Positions 16,562-25,153 of a DNA stretch of 64,000 nt are shown here, piece after piece (the stretch's first letter is position 1; the number at the start of each line of letters is the position of its first letter). The DNA comes from Flavobacterium psychroterrae (GTDB lineage Bacteria > Bacteroidota > Bacteroidia > Flavobacteriales > Flavobacteriaceae), in contig NZ_JAGYVZ010000001.1 in assembly GCF_018380615.1 (NCBI RefSeq), positions 279,723-343,722 on the forward strand, written 5' to 3'. Made by a program: the position numbers and the translations under genes. The notes under the pieces are model-generated. The model was not told the DNA's origin, did not search any database, and worked only from the letters and a program-made list of their open reading frames with translations.

Positions 16562-17176
16562 TTAAGCCTTAGCTTTTCTTTTTACAGTACAGCCAATTTC
16601 TTTAGTTTGAGTTATAGCTGGTTTTTGGTTGCTTTTTAAAGATGCAATTACATCCTCGGCATATTTCGTTTTCTCCGTTTTAGTTCCTTCCGGATCATTA
16701 TCGATTGCACCTACATATTCTACAACATTTCCTTTAGAAGTTTTAGAAACGATGAAAAGATGCGGTGTGTGTTTTGCACCATATTGATCTGTAACTACTT
16801 GTCCCTGATCGAATAAATAAGGGAAAGGATATTTTTTATCCTTTGCCAATTGTTGCATTTTGTCAAAAGCATCAGCTTTAGAAGCTTCAGGATCATTTGG
16901 GTTAATAGCAATTACAGGATATCCTTGAGGTTTGAATTTTTTATCTAATTCGATGATTCTTTGCTCATAAGCCACTGCGTAAGGACAAGTATTACAAGTA
17001 AATACAACGATAAAACCTTTTGCTTTTGTGTAACTTGCAAAGGAAATTTCTTTGCCGTCAACATTCTTTAATTTGAATTCCGGTGCCGGTTCTCCCGCTT
17101 TAAGCGTAGTCGATTGTGCATGAGCAAATAAGATACTAAATACTAGTACCGTGATTGTAGTAATGAACTTTTGCAT
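16562..17176 (-). CDS. Exported thioredoxin-like (AhpC/TSA-type) protein
   Basis: 204 residues. A signal peptide (about 1-20, ending AHAQ) is followed by a redoxin/AhpC-TSA-like domain. The redox motif is CNTCPYA with Cys61 and Cys64, followed by YEQRIIELDKKFKPQGY and a cis-Pro region KHTPHLFIV. These features match the periplasmic thioredoxin-family group often annotated as thioredoxin family or redoxin in Bacteroidetes. A further Cys lies near the C-terminus (IGCTVKR). It forms an operon with the upstream TlpA-like gene (3-bp spacer). Probable role: thiol-disulfide or peroxide handling in the periplasm; the partner is unknown. Confidence 0.88.
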   Translation of the reverse strand: MQKFITTITVLVFSILFAHAQSTTLKAGEPAPEFKLKNVDGKEISFASYTKAKGFIVVFTCNTCPYAVAYEQRIIELDKKFKPQGYPVIAINPNDPEASKADAFDKMQQLAKDKKYPFPYLFDQGQVVTDQYGAKHTPHLFIVSKTSKGNVVEYVGAIDNDPEGTKTEKTKYAEDVIASLKSNQKPAITQTKEIGCTVKRKAKA

Positions 17177-17179
17177 AAT

Positions 17180-17659
17180 TTATAGTTTTTTATATTCAGT
17201 TAATAATTGTTCGTAAGTAAGTTCAGATTCGATAAAGTTTCTTTTATCGCCTTTAATAAAAATCGTTGCCGGAATACTTCCTGACCATCCTTTGTCGATT
17301 CGGTCAATATATTCCTGCGGATTGCTTTCGTTCAATAGAAAAACCTGACTCTTCATGTTTTTTCTCTTCACAAACGGAATCACAGCCGAAGTAAGTTTTG
17401 ATTTAAAATCAACGCTAATTAATAAAACCGCCAGTTTCTCTGATTTATATTCGGCATTCAGTTTTTCAAAATGAGGTAATTCCTTTATGCAAGGCGCGCA
17501 CCACGTTGCCCAAAAATTCACAACATACGTACTGTCTTTTCCGTTCTTGATTCTTTCGTTCAATTGATCTATATTAATCAATTTCACATTTTGACTATAT
17601 CCTGCAACTGAAAAAGCAAAGAATAAAAAAGTATAAATTTTAAATGCGTGGATTTTCAT
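17180..17659 (-). CDS. TlpA/ResA-like periplasmic thiol-disulfide oxidoreductase
   Basis: 159 residues. A signal peptide of ~22 residues precedes a compact thioredoxin fold. The active site FWATWCAPC has Cys54 and Cys57, and the cis-Pro loop is GSIPATIFI. It is short for the family and has no extra N-terminal domain. Such proteins reduce disulfides in the periplasm, for example during cytochrome c maturation. It is the first gene of a two-gene operon with a second exported thioredoxin, divergent from the DUF488 operon across a 157-bp spacer. Confidence 0.9.
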   Translation of the reverse strand: MKIHAFKIYTFLFFAFSVAGYSQNVKLINIDQLNERIKNGKDSTYVVNFWATWCAPCIKELPHFEKLNAEYKSEKLAVLLISVDFKSKLTSAVIPFVKRKNMKSQVFLLNESNPQEYIDRIDKGWSGSIPATIFIKGDKRNFIESELTYEQLLTEYKKL

Positions 17660-17816
17660 ATTTGTTTGTGCTAAAATTAAATTTTGCCTTACAAATATAA
17701 ACTAATGCCATTTTAGTTTTTGTTAATAAAAGTTTAATGACTATAAATTTGCCACATAATTCAAAATTAAACTTATATTAAATTTTTCAGACTATCCTTT
17801 TTGCTAAATTTGCAAA

Positions 17817-18701
17817 ATGTTTTATAGAAGAAAAATTATACTCGCATTAATACAGATGTTTGGAGGAGAATTAGAAAAAATTCGCATTCAAAAATTACTG
17901 TTTTTATATACTCAAAAGAAGAAAAATCCTGAATACGAATTTATTCCTTATAAATTTGGTTGTTACTCTTATTCGGCAAATGCTGATTTAGTTACAATGG
18001 TTAAAAAGGGTAACTTATCCGAGAATGAGAATAGTTATCTAAAAATAAGCAATGAAGATTATTTGAAAATTTTAAAAAAAGAGGATGCTCTTTTACTTAC
18101 AGAAGTTGTGAATTCCTATGGCTCAATGAGTAATAATTCTTTAATAAAACATACATATGTGAATTTTCCATATTATGCTATTAATAGTACTATTGCTGAA
18201 AATTTACTAACGAAAGTACAATTAGAACGTGTAACAAAAGAAAAAATAAAAAGTACAGAAACAATACTTTTCACAATTGGATACGAGGGAGTATCGCTTG
18301 AAAATTACCTAAATAAATTAGTAAAAAACGACATACATCTTTTAGTTGATGTTAGAAAAAATCCCTTAAGTATGAAGTTTGGATTTAGCAAAAGTTTATT
18401 GAAACGCTATTGTGAAAGTTTAGGTATTACATATTTACACTTCCCAGAAGTTGGCATTCATTCTGATCAAAGACAAGAACTAAACAATCAGTCAGACTAC
18501 GATGCATTATTTGAAATCTATAAAACAACAACTTTAGTTCATAGTAAAGTACAGCAAAAAGAAATTCTTGACCTATTAATTCAATATAAACGTATTGCAT
18601 TAACTTGTTTTGAAGAAAATATTTGTCAATGCCATAGAAAACCATTGGCAGAATCTATTAAAAATTTTCCTACATTTGAATATGTTATTAAACATATTTA
18701 A
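17817..18701 (+). CDS. DUF488-domain protein with SocA/Panacea-like N-terminal region
   Basis: 294 residues in two parts. Residues ~1-135 contain KIRIQKLLFLYTQ-like text (EKIRIQKLLFLYT) followed by YEFIPYKFGCYSY, reminiscent of SocA/Panacea (DUF4065-type) domains that have a KLQKLLY start and a Y-x-x-GP-type loop. Residues ~150-294 are a DUF488 domain: TIGYEGVSLENYLNKL, LLVDVRKNP, the FPEVGI loop, and a C-terminal CQCHR Cys-His cluster. DUF488 has no firmly established activity known to me. It is coupled to the next gene with a 3-bp spacer. The region looks more AT-rich than its neighbours, which may mean horizontal transfer. Role unknown; a defence or nucleic-acid-related function is a guess from domain company. 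Confidence 0.7.
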   Translation: MFYRRKIILALIQMFGGELEKIRIQKLLFLYTQKKKNPEYEFIPYKFGCYSYSANADLVTMVKKGNLSENENSYLKISNEDYLKILKKEDALLLTEVVNSYGSMSNNSLIKHTYVNFPYYAINSTIAENLLTKVQLERVTKEKIKSTETILFTIGYEGVSLENYLNKLVKNDIHLLVDVRKNPLSMKFGFSKSLLKRYCESLGITYLHFPEVGIHSDQRQELNNQSDYDALFEIYKTTTLVHSKVQQKEILDLLIQYKRIALTCFEENICQCHRKPLAESIKNFPTFEYVIKHI

Positions 18702-18704
18702 ATT

Positions 18705-19532
18705 ATGGCAAAAACTAGAGTACTTATAGCTGCAAAAACATATCCAACTATTTCAGGAAAATATGATGAATTAGTTTGTACGGCAGGTTTTTTAGAAGAT
18801 GGATCGTGGATCAGAATATATCCAATTTCATTCAGGAAAAAATCATATGATCAACAATATAAAAAATATGATTGGATTGAAATTGATTTAGTCAAAAACA
18901 CAAGCGACTTTAGGCCTGAAAGTTATAGACCTTACTCGCATGATACTGAAATAGAAATTGTAGGTCACTTAAGTACTGATAATTTTTGGGCTGAAAGAAA
19001 AAGATATGCTTTAAAAAAAGTTTATACTGACTTGAAAGAACTTATTAAAGAAGCACATACTAAAGAAATATGTACTTCATTAGCAGTATTTAAACCTACT
19101 AAAATTCTTGATTTCACTGCTGAACCTACAGAAAGAGAATGGAACAAGAAAAAAATAGATCAGCTAAAAGCTAATAGAGATCAGATAAATATGTTTGCGT
19201 ATGAACATCCAGAAAACCCTTTTGAAGTTGTTCGTAAATTACCTTTTACCTTTAGATTTAAATTTGAAGATGATAAAGGAAAAATAAGTAACATGATGAT
19301 TGAAGACTGGGAAACTGGTCAATTATTCTGGAACAGTCTTAAAAATCACAAAGGAAACGAAGCCAAAGCAGTACAAGATGTAAAATACAAATATTTTGAA
19401 GATTTTGCTAAGACAAAAGATTTACATTTCTATCTAGGTACTTCAGCTGTACATCATTATGTATCACATAATCCATTTATGATAATTGGTACTTTTTATC
19501 CTAAAATCCAAAATCAACTTTCCTTTTTTTAA
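18705..19532 (+). CDS. Conserved hypothetical protein with dual OB-fold-like pattern, partner of DUF488 gene
   Basis: 275 residues, no signal or membrane segment. The N-terminus has a recurring pattern I associate with an uncharacterised family: VLIAAKTYPTISGKYDELVC, then AGFLEDGSWIRIYPI and a W-x-x-I/E-x-D-L strand with DFRPES. A later FRFKFEDDKG strand and the C-terminal YLGTSAVHHYVSHNPFMIIG motif with a His pair suggest a second beta domain. The arrangement resembles proteins described as having dual OB folds, but I cannot confirm this. It follows the DUF488 gene after 3 bp and is the last gene before a convergent hairpin. Function unknown. Confidence 0.6.
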   Translation: MAKTRVLIAAKTYPTISGKYDELVCTAGFLEDGSWIRIYPISFRKKSYDQQYKKYDWIEIDLVKNTSDFRPESYRPYSHDTEIEIVGHLSTDNFWAERKRYALKKVYTDLKELIKEAHTKEICTSLAVFKPTKILDFTAEPTEREWNKKKIDQLKANRDQINMFAYEHPENPFEVVRKLPFTFRFKFEDDKGKISNMMIEDWETGQLFWNSLKNHKGNEAKAVQDVKYKYFEDFAKTKDLHFYLGTSAVHHYVSHNPFMIIGTFYPKIQNQLSFF

Positions 19533-19548
19533 ATTAAATCATAATAAA

Positions 19549-19583
19549 ACCACACCTACCTTAAAATTTAAGATTGGTATGGT
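19549..19583. terminator. Imperfect hairpin between convergent genes
   Basis: ACCACACCTACCTTAAA and TTTAAGATTGGTATGGT form an imperfect inverted repeat. On the minus strand it is followed by TTTTATT. It sits between the converging DUF488 operon and the esterase gene, where a shared terminator is expected. Confidence 0.45.
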
Positions 19584-19607
19584 CTATTTGAATTTTAAAT
19601 ACTTTGG

Positions 19608-20660
19608 TTATTTTTTGAAAAGATATTTTCTAAGTTCTGCACCCGCATGAATAAACAAAGATTTTGTCTGAGGAATTTCGGCTAACGGATTCAATAATCC
19701 GAAATCGTGAATAGTTCCGTTGTAACGAATCGTCGTTACCGTCACTCCTGCCTCATCCAGTTTTCTTCCAAAAGCTTCTCCTTCTTCACGAAGTACATCC
19801 GCTTCTGCAACCTGAATCAAAGTTGGCGGCAACCCTTTTAATTGTTCCAAAGTTGCATTTAACGGCGAAGCATAAATTTGCGCTCTTTCCTTTGGATCTT
19901 TCGTGTATTGGTCGTAAAGCCATTTCATTAATGGAGTCGTTAAAAAACGGTCTTTTCCAAATCGTCTGTAAGTCTCATTATCAAAATCAGCCGCAACTAT
20001 GGGCCAAAGCATGATAAGAGATTTAATTTTTGGACCATTATTTTCTTTTGCTTTTAATGCCGTAACAACCGTCATATTTCCTCCTACACTGTTTCCTACG
20101 ATCGAAAGATTTTTTCCTTCCACATTAATTTCTGCCCCATTATCTGCAACCCATTTTGTAGCTGCATAAATTTCGTTCACTGCTTGCGGATATTTCGCTT
20201 CCGGAGATGGCGTATAATTTACAAAAACGCCAACGGCACCAGATTGAAGTACTAAATCCCTAACCATTCTTTTATGCGTAGGATAATCGCCTAAAACCCA
20301 GCCACCGCCATGAATAAAGAGAAAAACCGGCAAAGCTTCCTTAGCATCTTTCGGACGCATGATATTCAATTTTATCGTATATCCATCCGCTTTGATTGTT
20401 TTTTCAGATTCATCAACACCAGAATAATCAAATGTTACAGAAGCCTGAGCGCCAACCAAAACTTTTCTTGCATCAGCCGGAGTCATGGTTTCTAATGGTT
20501 TTCCGCCTGAATTTAAAACCGCTAAAAATGCCTTAACATCTTTTGAAATTTCCGGATCCTGAGCCACCGGCGGAATTGCATTTTGTGTTTGCGAAAATGC
20601 ATTTTGTGTGCTTATACTAATCAATAAGATCAATATAAATGAAAGTGATTTTTTGTTCAT
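19608..20660 (-). CDS. Exported alpha/beta hydrolase, hormone-sensitive-lipase (acetyl-esterase) family
   Basis: 350 residues. A signal peptide (to about residue 24, AFSQ) precedes the fold. The oxyanion-hole HGGG motif is at 117-120 (FIHGGGWVLGD), and the nucleophile is Ser191 in GNSVGGN, where the family usually has GDSAGG. Asp in EADVLREEG and His in GTIHDFG complete the triad. Such enzymes hydrolyse short acyl esters. Its periplasmic or secreted location implies an external substrate. Single gene; upstream lies a repeat-filled gap of 379 bp. Confidence 0.9.
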   Translation of the reverse strand: MNKKSLSFILILLISISTQNAFSQTQNAIPPVAQDPEISKDVKAFLAVLNSGGKPLETMTPADARKVLVGAQASVTFDYSGVDESEKTIKADGYTIKLNIMRPKDAKEALPVFLFIHGGGWVLGDYPTHKRMVRDLVLQSGAVGVFVNYTPSPEAKYPQAVNEIYAATKWVADNGAEINVEGKNLSIVGNSVGGNMTVVTALKAKENNGPKIKSLIMLWPIVAADFDNETYRRFGKDRFLTTPLMKWLYDQYTKDPKERAQIYASPLNATLEQLKGLPPTLIQVAEADVLREEGEAFGRKLDEAGVTVTTIRYNGTIHDFGLLNPLAEIPQTKSLFIHAGAELRKYLFKK

Positions 20661-20795
20661 GATTTTTTATTTTAATTAATAAATATTTCATGAACTTCTA
20701 TTCAAAGAGTGTTCCTTGTGTGTAAAATACTGATTTACATTGTTTTAAAAAATAATCAAGATTTTAATTTTACCGATATATCATAGATTTATACA

Positions 20796-20990
20796 TTAAC
20801 CGCAACAAAGCAGGACAGAAAATCGACAAAGTAATCTGTGATCAAAATCACCACAATATTGTGATTCTGAAGAACGAAGAATCAATTTTTTATGTGATTT
20901 CTCCTCTGTCGAGATGACAAGATTGCGTATAAACTTTACGGATATAACAATTCTATTAAAAAACTTTGCGCCTTCGCGTCTTTGCGAGAA
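20796..20990. repeat. Decayed family B element carrying a family E half
   Basis: A left arm TTAACCGCAACAAAG (20796-20810) and a right part CTTTGCGCCTTCGCGTCTTT (from 20964) resemble family B ends. Between them, TATGTGATTTCTCCTCTGTC and GAGATGACA at 20891-20919 match the right arm of the family E element at 52302-52402. This fills most of the 20661-21039 gap; I see no gene or clear promoter in the rest. Confidence 0.5.
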
Positions 20991-21039
20991 AAAAACCAGC
21001 GAAAACCCGTTCAATCCGCCAAACACGTGGGCAAAAATC

Positions 21040-22620
21040 CTACTCCGAAAAATGCTGTTTCTTAATCCCCAATTTCTGCATTTTAGAAATCAAAGTCGTC
21101 GAAGGAATTTCTAATTTCACGGCAGCTCCGTTTGGACCGGAAATCCTGCCATTGCATAATTTTATAATTTTCAGAATATATTCCTTCTCCATTTCTTTTA
21201 AAGACTTAATCTGAAATTCTGAAAAATGATTGGAAGACATCATTATTTCACTATCCGATAAAAAACTGACTTCATTAATTGTAATTCCATCTGATAAAAG
21301 AATACTTCGTTCGATACAATGTTCTAGTTCCCTGATATTTCCCGGCCACGAATGATTGATGATTGATTTTAAAGCATTTGAAGACAAAACGATTCCTTTT
21401 TTGTTTGAGTTCACCGAATATTTAGTCAAAAAATAAGAACACAAATCAGGAATATCCTCTTTATGATTGCGAAGTGGCGGAATCGTAATTGGGAAAATAT
21501 TTAATCTGTAGAATAAATCCCTTCTAAAACGTCCTTCCAGCATTTCGATTTGAAGATCCCGATTTGTAGCCGCAATTATTCTGACATTTACTTTTATTGT
21601 TTTTTTTCCTCCAATTCTTTCAAATTCTCTTTCCTGCAAAACACGTAATAATTTGGTTTGCATTTCTAGTGGAAGATCTCCAATTTCATCTAAAAATAAA
21701 GTGCCATTATTAGCGAGTTCAAACTTGCCAATTCGTTTTTCGATTGCTCCCGTAAAACTTCCTTTTTCATGCCCGAAAAGTTCGCTTTCGATTAAATTCA
21801 CCGGAATCGCGGCACAATTAACCTTAATCATTGGCTTTTGGCTTCTGGCAGAATTACTGTGAATTTCACTTGCTACAACTTCTTTTCCTGTTCCGCTTTC
21901 GCCGAGAATTAAAACTCCGCTATCTGATGAAGCAACTTGATGAATTAAGGTTTTAATCTTTTGTATAGCAATACTTTTTCCAATTATTTTAGAATTATCG
22001 CTATTTTGACTTTCCGAAATATTTAATTGATGTGTATTAGAAGATATTCTATTTTCATCATTACTTTCCATTTTACGCATCACCAAAATGTTTGAAACCG
22101 CAAGGGCAATTGGCAACGACAATCCCTTCAATAAACGCATTAAATTTCGATCAGGTATTTGTGATTTCTTAAAAAAAAGAAACAAAACCGAAGGATTATT
22201 TTTATGATATTCTAAAGGAATAATAACCAATTCACGCATTCCTAATGCCTTTGTTTGGGTAACAAATAAAGGAACTGTTATTTTTTTCTGCGGAGGCAAA
22301 ACGAAATCAACGATAACAGGCTCAGCAGATTGTAAAGCTACATTAAAATAACAATCGTTTAAATCGTAAAATATTCCATCGCTGGATTTCGCAATTTTGG
22401 GATCACTATGAAAAAATAACTGATACTTTTTTTCTTCCTGATCTGAAGTTCCAATGGCCAGAAAATCAAAGAATAAACTATTTTTTAATTCATTATTAAC
22501 AACAGTTACAAATTCATTGTAACTGGAACAACGCGCAAAACTATTGCTTAGCGAAAGCAAAAGAAAATGTTCTCTTTCTCTTTCCTGCATAGATTTGAGC
22601 ATTGATTCAATTTTGTCCAT
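21040..22620 (-). CDS. Sigma54-dependent transcriptional activator with N-terminal GAF-like sensor
   Basis: 526 residues. Residues ~1-175 look like a GAF-type ligand-sensing domain and there is no receiver domain. The AAA+ domain (about 210-440) has Walker A GESGTGKE, the sigma54-contact loop as GSFTGA rather than the usual GAFTGA, and Walker [11 protein letters not shown] Fis-type helix-turn-helix ends the protein ([20 protein letters not shown]). The gene is next to the cupin, esterase and dioxygenase genes on the same strand, so it is a candidate regulator of these quinone-detoxification-like genes. The Ser in the contact loop occurs in some active members, so it does not by itself imply loss of function. 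Confidence 0.92.
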   Translation of the reverse strand: MDKIESMLKSMQEREREHFLLLSLSNSFARCSSYNEFVTVVNNELKNSLFFDFLAIGTSDQEEKKYQLFFHSDPKIAKSSDGIFYDLNDCYFNVALQSAEPVIVDFVLPPQKKITVPLFVTQTKALGMRELVIIPLEYHKNNPSVLFLFFKKSQIPDRNLMRLLKGLSLPIALAVSNILVMRKMESNDENRISSNTHQLNISESQNSDNSKIIGKSIAIQKIKTLIHQVASSDSGVLILGESGTGKEVVASEIHSNSARSQKPMIKVNCAAIPVNLIESELFGHEKGSFTGAIEKRIGKFELANNGTLFLDEIGDLPLEMQTKLLRVLQEREFERIGGKKTIKVNVRIIAATNRDLQIEMLEGRFRRDLFYRLNIFPITIPPLRNHKEDIPDLCSYFLTKYSVNSNKKGIVLSSNALKSIINHSWPGNIRELEHCIERSILLSDGITINEVSFLSDSEIMMSSNHFSEFQIKSLKEMEKEYILKIIKLCNGRISGPNGAAVKLEIPSTTLISKMQKLGIKKQHFSE

Positions 22621-22693
22621 AAGTGGTAATAATGTGGTATTTTAATTTGAAAATATGGAACAAATTTAATAGCTAAAATGTTTTATAAAACTA

Positions 22694-23044
22694 TCAAATC
22701 GTGATAAAAATAGATTTTCTGGTTTTCGTTTCCAGATTTTTGGTTTTATGTCCTTTTCCCGTTGTGTCTTCGACCAAAAGAATTTCGCCCGTTTTGAAAC
22801 TTCGTTTTTCTCCTAAAGAAGTTTCTATTTCAACTCCGCCATCCAGCAAAATAATATATTGACGTTGCGGCGCATTGTGAAAATCATAATCATACGAAGG
22901 CAAAACTTCCCTGAAAATAATATTTTTCACCGCCGTAGATTCAGATAAAAAACCAATTTCTCCCTGATCTGAAAGCGGAATCATCACATCTTCAAAATGA
23001 CTTTCTCCGCTTTCATCACTAAATATTCGGGTTACGGAAAACAT
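22694..23044 (-). CDS. Small cupin-fold protein
   Basis: 116 residues from the ATG at 23044, one base beyond the upstream esterase stop. An upstream in-frame ATG would lie inside that gene. The pattern PQRQYIILLDGGVEIETSLGEK and FKTGEILLVEDTTGKGH is a single cupin barrel; the usual first metal-binding H-x-H is replaced by QR, while a His remains at the second motif. Cupins of this type act as sensors or small enzymes. It is the last gene of the run esterase-cupin after the dioxygenase. No specific function can be read. Confidence 0.75.
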   Translation of the reverse strand: MFSVTRIFSDESGESHFEDVMIPLSDQGEIGFLSESTAVKNIIFREVLPSYDYDFHNAPQRQYIILLDGGVEIETSLGEKRSFKTGEILLVEDTTGKGHKTKNLETKTRKSIFITI

Positions 23045-23045
23045 A

Positions 23046-23660
23046 TTATGATGCAAAAATGTGTTTGTTCGCCAGATCAATTTCGTCCATACTTATCGTG
23101 TGTCCCATATTATCATAAACTTTCTCCGTTACTTCAGCGCCCATTTCTTTCAAAATATTGGTCGTTGCATAAACGCGTTCTACTGGAACATGAAAATCAG
23201 GATTACTGGTACCAATAAATACCGGAGTTCCTTCAAAATTACCCGAATAATTTTCAGGATAAATCTGATCGCCAATTAATCCGCCCGTAAAAATAACCGC
23301 TCCGCCATATTTGCTGGCATTTCTGGCGATAAATTCAGCAGTTAAACACGCGCCTTGCGAAAATCCTAGAAAATAAATATTATCCTTTGTGATTCCGTTT
23401 TTTTGAGCTTGCTCAACAACCTGACGTACAATATCCAAAGCCGATGAAAGCCAAGGTTCATTCTCCTGTGGTTTTGCCAAAAATGAATTGGGATACCAAC
23501 TGTTTCCGGTTGCCTGCGGTGCATAAAAAGCAAAATCATCAACTTTTAAATGTGTCGTTAATGAGACAATATCCTGCGCGCTTGCTCCTCGCCCATGCAA
23601 TAAAATCAATGCTTTACTTCCGTTTGTTTTTCCTGCTTTTAGTATTTGAATCTGATGCAT
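23046..23660 (-). CDS. MhqD-like carboxylesterase (phospholipase/carboxylesterase family)
   Basis: 204 residues, cytoplasmic. LLHGRGASAQDI is the conserved first-strand motif, Ser101 in GFSQGAC is the nucleophile, with Asp in NPDFHVP and His in MGHTISM. The G-R-G start is characteristic of the MhqD-type subgroup, which in Bacillus acts with ring-cleaving dioxygenases in resistance to catechols and quinones. Here it is 7 bp downstream of a VOC dioxygenase and immediately upstream of a cupin gene, so the grouping supports that role. Exact substrate unknown. Confidence 0.85.
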   Translation of the reverse strand: MHQIQILKAGKTNGSKALILLHGRGASAQDIVSLTTHLKVDDFAFYAPQATGNSWYPNSFLAKPQENEPWLSSALDIVRQVVEQAQKNGITKDNIYFLGFSQGACLTAEFIARNASKYGGAVIFTGGLIGDQIYPENYSGNFEGTPVFIGTSNPDFHVPVERVYATTNILKEMGAEVTEKVYDNMGHTISMDEIDLANKHIFAS

Positions 23661-23667
23661 ATTTCTG

Positions 23668-24615
23668 TTATTTTAAATCGTTTAAAGTCAATATTGACAA
23701 TGCTTTTTCGATTGTTTCTCTTTCTTTTTCAAACCATAAAGGCAATTTTAATTCTTCGCCTAAATGATCGATATCTTCATCAACGGCAAATCCGGGACCG
23801 GCCGTTGCCACTTCGAATAAAACGCCTCCGGGTTCTTTAAAATAAATAGACGTGAAATAATTTCGGTCTAATATTTCAGTTGGATTTAATCCTCTTTCAA
23901 CAATTTTTTCCCTGATTTTTTCCTGAGATGTTTTATCGGTCGTTTTAAAAGCCAGATGATGAACGGTTCCGCTTCCGGCCAGTCCGCGTAAACTATTGGG
24001 TTCGCACAAAATATCGACGTAATTTCCTGATGAATTATCTGCTGCAAAGCGAAATCTATTATTACTTTCTGCAATCAATTCGTGGTCTAAATATTCCGTC
24101 AGTAATCCGCCGGTTTGTTCGTAACCTTCATGCCAGATTTCGACATTATGAAAACCTCGTATCGCGTTTGATTCGTTAAAAGGTCCTTTATGATATCCTG
24201 TTCTTTTGTCATTATCGTTAAAAATCAATTCCATTCCCAAACCGTCATGATCTTCAAAATAAATCACCACTTCGGTTTCAAAACGCAATTGCGGCTCTTT
24301 GTAATTCACGCCAAATTGTTTCAGCCGATTCTCCCAAAATTCAATTGAATCTAACGGAACCGAAAATGTCGTCGTATTCAGCATTCCTTTTCCGTGACGT
24401 CCCATTTTTAATCCGTCATAGGGAAAAAATGTCAAAACACTTCCCGGATTTCCTTGGGCGTCGCCATAATACAAATGATAGATTTGGTTGGCGTCAAAAT
24501 TGACAGTTTTTTTGATTAATCGTAAACCTAAAATTCCAGTGTAGAAATCCAGATTTTTCTGCGCATTCCCAGCCAATGCCGTAACATGGTGAATTCCTTT
24601 GATTAATTTTTCCAT
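23668..24615 (-). CDS. Ring-cleaving VOC dioxygenase, MhqO-like (copy 1)
   Basis: 315 residues with two vicinal-oxygen-chelate (glyoxalase-fold) modules. GIHHVTALAG gives the first metal-binding His, VHHLAFKT the second, and GGVLFEVATAGPGF the Glu ligand. The long YFTSIYFKEPGG segment is typical of the MhqO/MhqA group of extradiol-like dioxygenases for hydroquinones. It heads the dioxygenase-esterase-cupin run. A second dioxygenase of the same family lies upstream at 25154-26089, separated by a GNAT gene and a repeat-bearing spacer. Likely Fe(II)-dependent cytoplasmic detoxification of aromatic compounds. Confidence 0.88.
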   Translation of the reverse strand: MEKLIKGIHHVTALAGNAQKNLDFYTGILGLRLIKKTVNFDANQIYHLYYGDAQGNPGSVLTFFPYDGLKMGRHGKGMLNTTTFSVPLDSIEFWENRLKQFGVNYKEPQLRFETEVVIYFEDHDGLGMELIFNDNDKRTGYHKGPFNESNAIRGFHNVEIWHEGYEQTGGLLTEYLDHELIAESNNRFRFAADNSSGNYVDILCEPNSLRGLAGSGTVHHLAFKTTDKTSQEKIREKIVERGLNPTEILDRNYFTSIYFKEPGGVLFEVATAGPGFAVDEDIDHLGEELKLPLWFEKERETIEKALSILTLNDLK

Positions 24616-24651
24616 AATTTATGTATTGTGTTTCCTGTAAGTGAATTTATT

Positions 24652-24723
24652 TTAACACAAAGGAACATAGGATATTGTAATTTTTATAAAAGGTGTTTCA
24701 CGTTTGCATGAACGCACATAGCA
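24652..24723. repeat. Partial family A element
   Basis: TTAACACAAAGGAACATAG matches the family A left arm with small changes, and AAAAGGTGTTTCACGTTTGC followed by GCACATAGC matches the family's internal core. The right arm is missing. It lies in the spacer upstream of dioxygenase copy 1. Confidence 0.6.
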
Positions 24724-24778
24724 AGGTTTTTAATTTGTTTCGTACGTGTTTATGCGACGAAAACTTAACAGTTATATA

Positions 24779-24846
24779 CGTTGCAGAGACGCACTGCTGT
24801 GCACCTCTACGTGAAAACTGAGACCGAAAACTGAGACTGAAAACTA
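24779..24846. repeat. Hairpin plus ACTGAGAC repeat, family I
   Basis: TTGCAGAGACGCACTGCTGT and the following GCACCTCTACG form an imperfect stem (GAGACGCAC against GTGCACCTC). It is followed by two copies of AAAACTGAGAC(C/T)GA. A related string in the opposite orientation lies at 52182-52230. No gene. Confidence 0.5.
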
Positions 24847-24852
24847 AAAAAA

Positions 24853-25143
24853 TTATTTCTCCCAAATATCAGCATATTCATCCGGATGTCTTGTAAATTG
24901 GGCAAAAACGTAGGGACAAAGTGCTTTTACGGTGTATTTATGTTTGCGTACATACGCCACCATTTCGTCTAAAAGTACTTTTGCGTATCCTTTACCGTTA
25001 AATTCTTCGTCTACTTCGGTGTGATAAACGGTTAAAATGGTGCCTGAAATACTTAGTACCATTTCGCCTATTTTCTTATCTTTTTCAATTAACTGAAAAC
25101 CTCCGTGTTGCTTTTCGTCTAGTTTTAATTGTACTTGTGGCAT
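24853..25143 (-). CDS. Small GNAT-type acetyltransferase, YjdJ/NATD1-like
   Basis: 96 residues. EFNGKGYAKVLLDEMVAYVR is the acetyl-CoA-binding loop and helix of a minimal GNAT fold, and the C-terminal LCPYVFAQFTRHPDEYADIW signature matches the short single-domain group related to human NATD1 and bacterial YjdJ. These are widespread and their acceptors are mostly unknown. The gene lies 10 bp downstream of the second dioxygenase and is probably cotranscribed with it. Confidence 0.85.
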   Translation of the reverse strand: MPQVQLKLDEKQHGGFQLIEKDKKIGEMVLSISGTILTVYHTEVDEEFNGKGYAKVLLDEMVAYVRKHKYTVKALCPYVFAQFTRHPDEYADIWEK

Positions 25144-25153
25144 GTGTTTTTCT

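Noticed and set aside
20796..21214. Several short open frames on both strands upstream of the GAF activator's end.
   Set aside because: They overlap decayed palindromic elements and the 3' end of the real activator gene.
24616..24852. Sigma54 -24/-12 promoter upstream of the dioxygenase genes.
   Set aside because: I looked for TGGCAC-N5-TTGC on the minus strand here and upstream of 26089 and did not find a convincing match.
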